21,218 nt of DNA from Xanthoparmelia taractica. Lineage: Eukaryota; Ascomycota; Lecanoromycetes; Lecanorales; Parmeliaceae. Position 1 is the first letter of the stretch; each line of letters starts with the position of its first letter. Under the pieces are notes generated by a model. The model was not told where the DNA came from, made no database searches, and worked only from the letters and a program-made list of their open reading frames with translations. Location of the stretch: the NCBI GenBank assembly GCA_033085395.1, contig JANQBS010000460.1:1-21218 (forward strand), read 5' to 3'. Shown here in pieces: positions 1 through 9,335 of this stretch. Position numbers and translations under genes: made by a program.

Positions 1-527
1 AGCGAACGTAAAATAATAGAGAATTAATCTTTATAGATTAAAGATCTACGAAAAGAATAAGAGAGATAATTTAAAATTATTCTATAAGTGATTAGAGAAG
101 AGATCGACTTGACGATCTTACGTAGATTATAATTCAAGAAAATAATGTATTGTAGTTATTATTCTAGCTATTACTTATTAAAATAATTATATTTACTTAG
201 AGAGATTAAATTAGAAGGGAGTTTATCTTAATATTACTTATTAAGTGCTGAAGTTTAATAATTACTTAAGCTAATTTCGCTTTAACTTGTACGTTAATCT
301 AGAATTTTCTTATCTTATTCGTCACCTAATATAAAAAATAATCTACATTATAAGATATCTCTATATATATTGAAAATCTCTCAGATTATTTCATAATACT
401 AGTAATTTCTTATTCTATATCTTTATAAGTGATCTAATATAACCCCCTTATAATACTCTCCCATGATATGATATGATACGATATAATATGGGATATCGCA
501 CTAAATATACCAGATCTTTCCGGCCCG
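1..527. repeat. Terminal region of a TA-flanked DNA transposon (copy A, runs off the left edge)
   Basis: This segment is repeated in inverted orientation at 19998-20524. Both copies are exactly 527 bp, align without net gaps, and differ mainly by transitions. The inner end (about 507-527) read on the minus strand begins CGGGCCGGAAAGATCTGG and is followed by TA at 528-529. It resembles the 21-bp inverted repeat of the MITE at 1410-1681 with three mismatches. I infer that this is the right terminus of a TA-targeting (Tc1/mariner-like) element whose body lies left of the window. Confidence 0.7.
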
Positions 528-569
528 TAGACGCTAACACGTAGGATTCTCGACAACCTTTTCATATTG

Positions 570-839
570 AATAGTGCTTGAGCTAATTTCGCCCTAACTT
601 ATATATTAACCTGGAATTTTCTTATCTTATCCGCCACCTAATATAAGAAATAATCTACATTATAAGATATTCCTACATATACTAGAAATTTCTCAGACCG
701 TTCCATGATACTAGTAATTTCTTATCTTATATCTTTATAAGTGATCTAATATAATCCCCTTATAATACTCTCCCATGATATGATATGATACGATATAATA
801 TGGGATATCGCACTAAATATACTAGATCTTTCCGGCCCG
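570..839. repeat. Second, truncated copy of the same transposon terminus
   Basis: This matches about 265-527 in direct orientation and ends at the same terminal motif, followed by TA at 840-841. I count roughly 25 differences from the first copy, and every one I checked is a transition, as expected of RIP. The start is not a recognisable terminus: 530-570 has no match to the MITE-type end. It is therefore a fragment rather than a complete element. The shared simple motif ATGATATGATATGATACG lies near its centre. Confidence 0.7.
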
Positions 840-1248
840 TAGAAATAATCTTTATAGTATTAATACTAATAGATTCTTTTTCGATAGTCTAACTAGTTAG
901 ATAACTTATAAGATAATTAAACTTATTTATAGAGAGTTAATCGTCGTAAAGAAATAGATTTTAGATATATAAGATAAAGTCTCTCGATAACCTTTAGAGA
1001 ACGAATACGAGAAAGTATATTCTCTATCTAAACGATACGGTCTATTATATAAATACTAACTATATCGCGCTATTATTACGAGTAATTCTATTTTACTCTA
1101 CTATACTCAAGATAGCTTATTAAGACTCTAGAAATTATAGTAGATGTTGAAATTACTGTAGCACGGTGTTAAGATTACTATGTTAGAACTACCCCGCATG
1201 GATATCAAATAGGGATATAATTAGTCTTCTCACACTCATAGAAATAAT

Positions 1249-1384
1249 TAATCTATTGAAAAGATAGATAGTAGAACACTTGATTTTCTTGCTACATAGA
1301 TCTATAAGACTAGATATAATAATGCCAAGACTATGCTAGACGAGATCCGGGTAGGTAAAGTAAAAACGAACTTGGTTATTTCGA
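1249..1384. repeat. 136-bp direct repeat, copy 1
   Basis: It is repeated in the same orientation at 2741-2876 with identical length. All differences I see are transitions (G/A and C/T), including tg to ta changes. It could be part of an LTR: TGTTGA at 1145 and TCGACA ending at 1386 form the short inverted ends typical of LTRs. However, the flanks show no clear target-site duplication and the upstream part is not repeated. Confidence 0.65.
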
Positions 1385-1409
1385 CACTCTCACTCGAATA
1401 GCGCTATTA

Positions 1410-1681
1410 CGGGTCGGAAAGGTGTGGTATCTGTTGAATATAGTCGTTTTCAACTTATTTTCAACTTTTTTTAAAAAATTATATCTTTTTAATCTATTTA
1501 TAGAATTTTATAATTACATAAGCGTTCGCTTAAGCTTTTTACTTATTTTTAGAATATAAAAAAATATCACGTAATATATTTATTAAAAACCCAATGGGAG
1601 TATGGGATATTCTATATCTTTCGGTATGGTATTCGAAAAACTAGTCCCATACTATTAAATATACCACACCTTTCCGACCCG
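1410..1681. mobile_element. MITE with 21-bp perfect terminal inverted repeats and TA target-site duplication
   Basis: Positions 1410-1430 (starting CGGGTCGGAAAGGTGTGG) are the exact reverse complement of 1661-1681. TA dinucleotides flank both ends (1408-1409 and 1682-1683). The element is 272 bp, AT-rich inside, and has no open reading frame, so it is a non-autonomous miniature element. Its ends match the transposon termini at 527, 839 and 19998 with about three mismatches in 21. I infer that it was mobilised by the transposase of that family. The TA duplication fits the Tc1/mariner superfamily. Confidence 0.85.
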
Positions 1682-2463
1682 TATTAATTATTAAAAGGCG
1701 TAAGATCGTATAGATAAGATTATAATCTTATTTCTAAACTTTAAGTTTCTCTTCGATATTAAAATTCTAAGATTAAATTTTATAATACTTTTAAATTTAT
1801 TTAAAGAGATTAAAGATTTTAAAAATATTTCTTAAAGATCGTTTTTAGATTAGATAGTTCTTTAAGTCGATTAATTTTAATATATCTTTAAGAATAATTA
1901 TAAACTTCGTAGCGATTATATTTGATATAATAGCGATTACTTTAGAATAGCTTTATAGAACGTCTTATAAAGTAAATTAATTAATGTTTAAGATAATTTA
2001 AATAATTATAAAGAGTCTTTATAAAGATTTAATAAAATATTTTAATTAATTTTAAAATATTCGTTTACTTTAAATAAAGTATTTAAAAATAATATTATTC
2101 TCTAAAATTTTAAGAGACTTTAAAGACTAACTAATTTAGTTATTAATTATATTTATTAACTAATATAATCGACGAATACGTTATATTTCAAATATATGCG
2201 TTTATTAGATTATTTTAGTAGGCTCGAAAACTAAGTTTTCTAATTATTTACGATAGATTATTAATCTAAATATAACTTAATTTTCATAATTCGTATAATC
2301 GATAGAACTAATATTCTAGCGAAAGCTAAGACTTATTTAGAATTAAAGCTTATCGCTAATAGACGTATAGTATATCTAAAGTATCGAGACGTAATTATTT
2401 CGTCGATATAATATTATATTAAATATCTCTAAATCTTTAAGAGTCTTAATATAGATTTTTCTA

Positions 2464-2600
2464 TTAGGCTGTACGAAGTCATATGGGCTTCATATGGGCA
2501 AATAGAGTGCGCCTTCTATGAAGCGCGGCACCCGAACCCATAAGTTATATTTTTAGCTTTATAATACAATTGGAAAGCGCCCTTACATTTTCACACTATA
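2464..2600. other. Short stretch with retained GC and CA/TG inside the AT-rich region
   Basis: Compared with its surroundings this segment keeps CA, TG and GC-rich triplets, for example two copies of CATATGGGC near 2480-2505 and a CTTC-TAT-GAAG mini-hairpin near 2511-2524. It has no open frame of note and no tRNA-like box arrangement. It may be a younger or unduplicated insertion that escaped RIP. Confidence 0.4.
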
Positions 2601-2740
2601 ATAATATATCTATATCGAATACTCTCGTAGAAAAGATAAATAATTCTATAAGATAGAATAATTTATAGAAAGAGAGATATAAGAATACGCTTATATAATA
2701 AGTATTAAGTTACTAAGCGAGGTTTAAAGTCCCGAGCTTA

Positions 2741-2876
2741 TAATCTATTAAAAAGATAGATAATAAAACACTTAATTTTCTTGCTATATAGATCTATGAG
2801 ACTAGATATAATAATATCAAGACTATGCTAGACGAGATTCGAGTAGATAGAGTAAAAACGAACTTGATTATTTCGA
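2741..2876. repeat. 136-bp direct repeat, copy 2
   Basis: This is the partner of 1249-1384. It is the more AT-rich copy, with most differences being G to A or C to T relative to copy 1, consistent with heavier RIP. Homology stops abruptly at both ends. Confidence 0.65.
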
Positions 2877-2889
2877 AACAATCCTTTAT

Positions 2890-3990
2890 TCTTCTCTTAA
2901 TATTCCAATAGTAGATTAGTAAATAGTCTTTAATTCTAGCGTTATAGTAGCTATATACGCTACTCTAATCGATATTAATAATATTTAGAGTTAGCTCGAT
3001 AGCTAATTAGATAGCGTAAATAATTATAGAGCTTCGTCGATATCTATATTATTAAGATATTATCGTCGAGAACTAGATCTATTAGAAGTATATATATTTA
3101 AGATCTATAAACTTTATAAGAAATTTTCTAAGAGTTATCGCGCTAAGAAATTCGCTTGAGATATAACTAAGATTATTTAGAAGATAAAAAGAGTATAGAT
3201 CGATAAGTATATAAGATTTAAGACTATTCTATCTTAGTTATTTATAATAATTTAAAAGATTAATTAAAATCTAATATATAAAAAGAATAATAGTAGAAAA
3301 CGAGTACTTAATAAATATAAGACTACTAATACTAAAGATATAGTAATCTATCGTCGAGTTCGATAGAAGAAATTAAGAAAGAAAGAAAAAGAAGATATAC
3401 GAAGCTTATTAAAATTAATTAAATACTCGTCTTTACTTTCTTATAGTAAAATTAGTTTAAAGAATATAGAAATACGTCTCGAAGAAAGATTATTAATTTT
3501 AATAATATTTTCTCTAACGATAACGATAGCGATATTTAATATTTAGATATCTAGCTTACTTAGAAACCTAATTAATTATCTTCTAAAGATTGTATTAATA
3601 CTCTAAGTCTACTATAGTTCGAACTATCGCTAAATAATTAAACTAATATTAATAATTTTAACGATTTCTTCTCTCTTTTTCTCGTATTAGCTAGAAAAGT
3701 ACTCTCTCTTATAAAATAGCTCGATCGTCGTAATTAGTAGAAGAGACTCGTTCTTTCGAAGAATCTAAATCTAATCTTAGAGAAATCTACTCGCTTTATA
3801 GTAATTAGAGTTAGATAAAGATTAAGATTAACGATTAAGTTATTTAAATAGACTAGATTAGAGTCTTAGAAAGACTATAACGCGGATTTTAAGATATAAC
3901 GGGCTATTAAGCGTAGAGAGACGATAGCGAGAAAGTAAACAAAGATAATAAAATCTAAAAAGAAGAATATTAGTTAGTTAATTAAATAGT
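2890..3990 (+). pseudogene. RIP-degraded reading frame of unknown identity
   Basis: Plus-strand translation gives long stretches of plausible, lysine/arginine-rich protein interrupted by TAG and TAA codons. Many of these sit where CAG or CAA would be expected. Pieces such as RELDLLE and KKFSKSYRAKKFA (about 3067-3168) and a basic tail toward 3960 read like one decayed protein. I do not recognise the family. A transposon-encoded protein is likely from the setting. It could also be chance openness in sequence poor in TA-containing stops. Confidence 0.3.
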
Positions 3991-4030
3991 TATAAATTTC
4001 TTTATTATATAATAATTAGATTAAAAATCA

Positions 4031-4649
4031 ATTAATAGGGGGGAGTAGAACCCCTATCGGGTATACCCGCTAGGGTTAAATCAATATGAAGAGGGACTGT
4101 GGGGGTACTATCCCGAGTGGAGTTGGAAATCGACGAGGCTAGATCCTGGACAAGGCTGAGTATACGATGCTAGCGATTTCTATACGCTTAAATTCTTGTG
4201 GAGATAACTCATATAGAATTCGCGAACTGAGAGCAGTGTGTAACAACTTAAGGTCTAAGGAATGTTTTAGAAAGCTGATGACAGGTAATGGAATGCTTCC
4301 TTGAAAGGTTAAAGCAGACTATTCCCGCGCTCCATAAGGCTGCAGCCTCATTCCTTCGAGGTGCAGTCGTTTATGTAGTATCTGATAGGTCGGATGGCGA
4401 GCAACCAATCAGACGCTCTTGTACTATCGAATCCAGATATACACGCTGTTGACCTTAGCCGGGCGCACAGCCTCGTTCGGTTAGACTGAAAGCAAACATA
4501 AGCCCACTGCGAAGTCGCATTGAGCCTCTCGACTACTTTCAAAATCAAGTTTGCGTAAGACAGTCTGGTCTGGAGCCGAGACGAGCGCCCCCGAACTTGT
4601 CCGGCATCGCCTCACCAGGGTTTGTAAGGCGTTTTCCGCAGCCTTCGAT
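4031..4649. other. Balanced-composition stretch without a recognised gene
   Basis: Base composition changes sharply at about 4030 from RIP-type to ordinary. An imperfect palindrome sits at the border (4049-4077, centred on GGGTATACCC). The longest frame is a 66-codon minus-strand ORF at 4348-4548 with no recognisable features, which I do not accept as a gene. The stretch was probably contiguous with the sequence right of 8455 before the pogo-like element inserted. Confidence 0.5.
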
Positions 4650-4651
4650 TA

Positions 4652-4693
4652 CTCGTTAATCCTAGGATATGCACAATTAGGGCTAGGGCTAGC
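4652..4693 (+). repeat. Left terminal inverted repeat of the pogo-like element
   Basis: It starts CTCGTTAATCCTAGGATATG and ends with a telomere-like TTAGGGCTAGGGCTA (4678-4692). Its reverse complement lies at 8411-8452, differing at two positions. The preceding bases are TA. Confidence 0.8.
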
Positions 4694-5065
4694 CCACCAA
4701 AATACTGCCTCTTTTGAATTCTTTTGATAGATCTACTGGAATAGAGCGTTCTTATTATTCGAGGCCGTAAAATCTAGTTGAAAGGCCGTTTCAGTTATTA
4801 CACTAGCTATGAGTTTAATTTTTTCTATTGCCTTGGTTTTTCGTGATGATAATAATAATATTTGCTGTTATTATCGCTTTTAATTGGGTTAGTACTCGGC
4901 TTAAAAAGATAATAAAACGGCTGCTACTCTTAGGAGTACTATCTGAATTATTGTTCAAGTTTAAATATTCGTATGATATCGTGGTGTGGTGGTTGCTGAC
5001 GTGGTTTTCAATAGGCATCTAGAATTTCTTTTTTTGAATTCTGGAATGTCATGGGAATTATTGCA

Positions 5066-5145
5066 ACGTAACGCACGTAGTAGCTAGCTACGACACGTGT
5101 AGGGCACGTGCACGTAGCCGTAGAACGTGTTTTGTGACGTGACGA
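5066..5145. other. Subterminal cluster of ACGT / CACGTG motifs
   Basis: Seven ACGT tetramers, two of them within CACGTG, and the palindrome GTAGCTAGCTAC occur within about 80 bp, some 400 bp inside the left terminal repeat. Subterminal motif arrays of this kind serve as transposase binding sites in some DNA transposons, but that role is inference here. I see no matching array at the right end. Confidence 0.35.
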
Positions 5146-5240
5146 TGAGGCTATACGAAGTGGGGTTCGGCGGAGATAAGATTGCCTAGCGTCGAGCGGA
5201 GAGCGGAGAATCATATCTCGGCGACGAGGTCTGCTAGTAG

Positions 5241-5827
5241 TAATAGATCTTCGATCTCGCTATTTTATATACACGTTACTAGTTATAATATATATCTCGC
5301 TCCGAGTTAAATAATGAATAATCTAATGCAATAATAAGTGTATCTTAATATAATCTTAAATAATTAAAATTGACGTAAATCTCAAGTATAATAGAAAGAT
5401 CTAGCGACGACGAGATTAATTAAACGTCGCTAATAATTATTCTCGACGATAAATATAATATAAATCTCGCTTCGACTATATTTATAGGTGATCGTGATCG
5501 ACGATAATAATGTTATAATATTTATCGAAATATATAAAAAAGAGCGAGTATAAAAATATCAAATAAACGTCGATTAATAATTTGCATTACTCTATTACAA
5601 AGAAGCGATCTTAGGGCGTATTTTGAAGGTAATTAGCTTAAAGTCTATATCTACTATTCGTGTATCTCTTTATATTTCGATCGAAGGTTTTATTAATATT
5701 CTATTACTTAAAATAATAGTAAATATACACAAATTAATTAATATAGATAATCGAGAAAGTTAAGTAATAAACTTATTAATTTATAGTTCTTATTATAGCT
5801 AAATTATATTTCTTACTTTCTTTATTA
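5241..5827. other. AT-rich 5' part of the pogo-like element, no gene seen
   Basis: This is RIP-type sequence between the less mutated left subterminal region and the transposase start. It is rich in CTCGC/GCGAG words and TA runs. I see no coding capacity and no recognisable regulatory site. Confidence 0.4.
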
Positions 5828-7862
5828 ATGACTTAAAAGAAGAAAATAACTTTAAAGAAGCTATCTAAGAAGAAACGCCTAGCCCTTATAATTAACGAGT
5901 ATTATTAGACTCTTTTAGTTTATAAAAGAGACTCTTAATAAAATAAACCTATTATTAATCGAATTGCACGATATTATAATCTTATTACTTTTACTTTAAA
6001 TCGCCGTGTTAATAATAAGATCTATTCTTATTAAGAAGTATATAAAGATAAATAGAAATTAAGTTCTATAGAGGAGGAAGCTCTATAGTTATGAATTCTA
6101 TAATTAATAGAGTGGAGTTAATCTTTAAGAGTTATACGTGTTAGAGAGATAGTCTATAAAATGCTAATAGATAAAGAGAATTATAGATTAATAGATTATA
6201 ACTAGATATCTATATTTCTAAAACGTTATCTTAAGTTATAAAATTAATTTAGTTAGTTACTAGATAAAGAGCGTGCTATAATTCATAATTTAGTAAAGCT
6301 ATTACGATAATTTTAGCTTATTAAGTTTATAATTTAAAAGTATAATATTTAGAAGAAAGATACGTATAATATAAATGAGAAAGGGATTACTCTTGATTCT
6401 ATTAATAAAGTTAGAGTTATATATTTTAAGTATAATATATAGAAATACAAAGCTTAGGATGAAAGTAGAAAATAAATTTTTTTTATTGAATATATATTCG
6501 TAAATAAAAGACTTTTTTTACTATTTATTATCTTTAAAGAAAGGCTTTAAAAAAAGATCTAATTTAATATTCTAGAGAATAAGAGAGTATATATCGCAAT
6601 AAGTGAAAATAACTAAATAAATAACGTCTTGAGTCTAGAGTGATTCGTTAAATATATATAAGTTATTTCTTTATATATATAAATAGCTTTTAACTTATCT
6701 TTATAGATACTTCGAGTTATAGACTTAAAAGACGCTTAAAGAACGATATCGTCTTCTTATATTTGACGGGCATATATTACACATTAGTATTAAGATTATA
6801 TAGTTCTATACTAGTAACGATATTATTCTCTTATATCTATCTATCTATATTACGCATATTCTTTAGCTACTTAATATTAAATTTTTTTAGTCTTTATCGA
6901 CTATATATCGTATATATCTCGAGGAGAATATACGAGTTGAAGGTAGCTATTTAATAAATAAAACGAATTTTCTTTAGTATATTTAGATAATAAGAAAGAA
7001 CGTTATAAAAGAAAAGACTATTAGATATATATAATAAAAGAGTGGATTATTCTTAATATAGCTTAAAATTATTCTTAATAAATTAAAACTTAAAGCATTA
7101 AAATTAGAGAAAATAGATTCGTCTTTAAAAGTAATAGTTATAGCAAGTAATAGTAACTTAATATCGATATTCTTTATCTTAGTAAACGTTAAGTAAGTTA
7201 ATTAAATACTTAAATAAATTAAGGCTGAAAATTAAGATCTAGCATTTATAAAAAAGCTTAATAAAGTATATAGCTTCGCTTTAGTAAAGAATATTTTACT
7301 TAAAAATATTAATAGCGATCTTATTAAGAAAGATTAATAAAAAAAGAATAAGAAAAAACGTGATTAGATATATTAAGATAAAGAATAGGTTTTAAGTCTT
7401 AAGACTATATAGAAACGATTAAATAAGATTATTGAATAGGAATTCGATAAAGAAGTTCGAAGAATATATTATCTTAATCTAGTTATTTTTGAAGAAAGAA
7501 AACGTAAAAGTTTAATTAAAAAGAAGGCTACTATATTTTTAATATTAGACTTATTAAGATTATTTAAACTCTCTTTATCTTAGACTTTATAATAGATAAT
7601 CTTATCGTAGAAGATCTTATTATAGAAGATCTTATTGTAAGAGATTTTATTATAAGAGATTTTATTATAATCGTAATAGCGAGATAAAAGAGATAGACGA
7701 GATAAATAAGATAAAAGAGATAAGCGAGACGAACGAGATAAAAGAGATAAGAAGATTATTAAAAAGATAGTAAAGAACGTAGCAGAAGAAGAAGTAGTAG
7801 AAGAAGAGGTCGTATTAATCTTTTCACGAAGTGGGAGGCCAATAAGACTCAAAAAACGATAA
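5828..7862 (+). pseudogene. Pogo/Fot-like (Tc1/mariner superfamily) transposase, destroyed by RIP
   Basis: A frame starting with ATG at 5828 reads through an N-terminal basic region and a helix-turn-helix (INRIARYYN at 5954, then NRRV). A second, CENP-B/Tc5-type HTH (SLRVIRVREI to FLKRYLKLK, about 6130-6240) follows, then the catalytic core. The first catalytic motif reads NINEKG (6368-6385) where the family has NxDEKG. The second reads DGH (6765-6773). A C-terminal SGLF motif lies near 7050, and the tail has charged RD/K repeats and ends SRSGRP before TAA at 7860. Many TAA/TAG codons stand where CAA/CAG are expected, and the frame shifts by one between 6385 and 6765. The product would have cut and pasted the host element. 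It cannot be functional now. Confidence 0.75.
7608..7667 (+). repeat. Four tandem 15-bp units in the transposase C-terminal region
   Basis: Units start at 7608, 7623, 7638 and 7653 with the core TAGAAGATCTTATTA and variants. Each encodes five residues (I/V-x-D-L/F-I pattern) in the transposase frame. They are followed by an imperfect RD/K hexad run to about 7750. Confidence 0.6.
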
Positions 7863-8410
7863 CTTAATAGATATCTAGATATTTAGATATTTTAGTATTG
7901 CTAGCAATAAAAAAAGACGCTAATAATCGATTATTCTTTTATTATTTAACTATCTATCTGTAATTAAGTCACTTTTCTTTAATAACTCTTTCTTATAATT
8001 AATTAACGATCTCTTCTTCTTCTTCTTCTTCTTCTTCTTTATTAATATTATTTAAATTAATTATAAGTAATATAAGTTAATAAGAGATAAAGTTACGTTA
8101 CGAGCTTATATCACACTTCGCCTTATTACTCTATCGTATTATATTTTTTTAGATAAGTCTCGCGCGCTGAGATTTATTAATAAGTCGAATAAAGGCGTGT
8201 TTCTAATATAGTTTAGTTGTCCTAAAGCGCTATATATAAGAAGTGTAATTATAGAGCTTTATAGTTATTTAATTTTTTTTTTTTATAATCTTATCTCTAG
8301 AGATTCTATTAATTTTTATTTAACGAATAAGATTCTTTAATGAGAAATATACTAAATAGTAATATAATTTAAGCAGAGGTTAATTGGTGAGATTTAGGCA
8401 TTTTGATGAT
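7863..8410. other. AT-rich 3' part of the pogo-like element
   Basis: This is RIP-type sequence after the transposase stop with no coding capacity. It contains the (CTT)9 microsatellite and T-rich runs (for example 8270-8283). Confidence 0.4.
8013..8039. repeat. (CTT)9 microsatellite
   Basis: Nine perfect CTT units lie in the non-coding 3' part of the pogo-like element. Confidence 0.9.
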
Positions 8411-8452
8411 GCTAACCCTAGCCCTAATTGTGCATATCCTAGGATTATCGAG
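8411..8452 (-). repeat. Right terminal inverted repeat of the pogo-like element
   Basis: This is the reverse complement of 4652-4693 with two mismatches. It carries TAACCCTAGCCCTAA at 8413-8427 and is followed by TA. Confidence 0.8.
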
Positions 8453-8454
8453 TA

Positions 8455-9335
8455 CGAAAGCACTCATCACTTACAAATCTCCCCATGACTCTCCTCATTC
8501 CTTTCACCTTCAACAGTACCATATCCCAATAGCATACCTTGAGACAGCGCTGCGATCGGACTTCTCGAAGAGCCGTCAGGGACAATACTCGTATGCTTTC
8601 GGCTGTGCCCAGAGTTGTTCTGTAACAGAGCTCGTTCATGGTGTAGGGGCGTCTGAGTCTGCTGGGTTTCTCAGAAGGCCTTATGCGGCATCTCTGGCAT
8701 AATTTTTTGGAAGCAAGAGCGAACGGACGAGCCAAGAACAGCGAGATGATACACGTGACTCTTGGCGCCAACCCTTACGTGACTTTTAGTCCTAACATAC
8801 GGTATGCAATTGACCTACAATGACTTTGAGCGCCTAGAGGAATACCATTTCCATTGAAAATCCTAGTATAGCCATCGAAGCCTCGTGATCACTTCCCAAC
8901 CGAGCTTTGAAGCGCAGCCAAGCATCTCCTTCTCAAACCCGAGCATATCCATCCGTAAAAAGCCTCGCTATCGTTACTCAACTGAGGAGAGAATGAATGC
9001 TGTTTCCCTGCTAGAGTGAGACCTTTCCGAAGGCACCCCACGAGGTTACCCGCAGCATCGTTCACATTACCCCAACCCTGCGAAGCGTGCTCGACCTCCA
9101 TTCTGAGGACGTGAAATCCAATGTACCATGCCTATGAAATACCAACCTCGCCTCACACCGCAACCGCGAACACATAAACTACCTGCCATAGTTTACCCAC
9201 CCCCATCCTCCCTCTCCCACTTCCCTTCCCCCTTCTTATCCCCTTCCCCTCTCCCCATTTTCTCCCCTTCCCTTCCCCCCCTCCTACTCCCCCTCCCCCC
9301 TTTTACCTCCATCCCCCCCCCTCTCCCCCATCCCC
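8455..9335. other. Intergenic stretch without a supported gene
   Basis: Composition is balanced to about 9180, then a long C-rich (plus strand) pyrimidine tract leads into the 3' end of the next gene. Two minus-strand frames exist (8445-8771, 108 codons; 8889-9101, 70 codons). Neither shows a domain, signal peptide or splice structure I can support. The first runs into the transposon's inverted repeat, which argues against it being a native gene. Confidence 0.4.

Larger units (their letters stand above)
1..4030. other. Left AT-rich, RIP-degraded repeat isochore
   Basis: This stretch is very AT-rich and full of stops in every frame. In 3001-3120, for example, I see no CA and no TG dinucleotide but five CG. 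That is the pattern left by RIP, which converts CpA to TpA on both strands in Pezizomycotina. Duplicated segments inside it differ by transitions. It holds several transposon fragments listed separately. Between them (840-1140 and 1690-2460) I see only AT-rich decayed sequence with no reading frame I can name. Confidence 0.85.
4652..8452 (+). mobile_element. 3.8-kb pogo/Fot-like DNA transposon, RIP-inactivated
   Basis: The outer ends form terminal inverted repeats of about 42 bp (4652-4693 and 8411-8452) with only two mismatches. TA lies immediately outside on both sides (4650-4651 and 8453-8454), matching the TA target-site duplication of the Tc1/mariner/pogo superfamily. The interior carries a plus-strand transposase remnant (5828-7862) with a pogo-type domain order. 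The left subterminal part (4694-5240) has escaped heavy mutation, while the rest is AT-rich with CA/TG depletion. At 3801 bp it is longer than the roughly 2-kb Fot1 type, so nested insertions or long non-coding flanks are likely. Confidence 0.75.

Noticed and set aside
2468..2546. Possible tRNA in the GC-retaining patch
   Set aside because: No acceptable cloverleaf or T-loop sequence; only a short hairpin is present.
4828..5022. 64- and 67-codon ORFs on both strands inside the transposon's left part
   Set aside because: Hydrophobic or Ser/Ile-rich products from AT-rich sequence; both strands are open, which points to chance.
6763..6954. 63-codon plus-strand ORF
   Set aside because: It is an out-of-frame shadow of the degraded transposase catalytic region, whose frame passes through the DGH motif at 6765.
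8013..8039. CRISPR-like or functional repeat array
   Set aside because: It is a simple trinucleotide microsatellite without spacers, in a eukaryotic context.
8445..8771. 108-codon minus-strand ORF
   Set aside because: Its end lies inside the transposon inverted repeat, it shows no domain or signal peptide, and it has a competing open frame on the plus strand.
8889..9101. 70-codon minus-strand ORF
   Set aside because: No recognisable features, and it is short enough to arise by chance in GC-balanced DNA.
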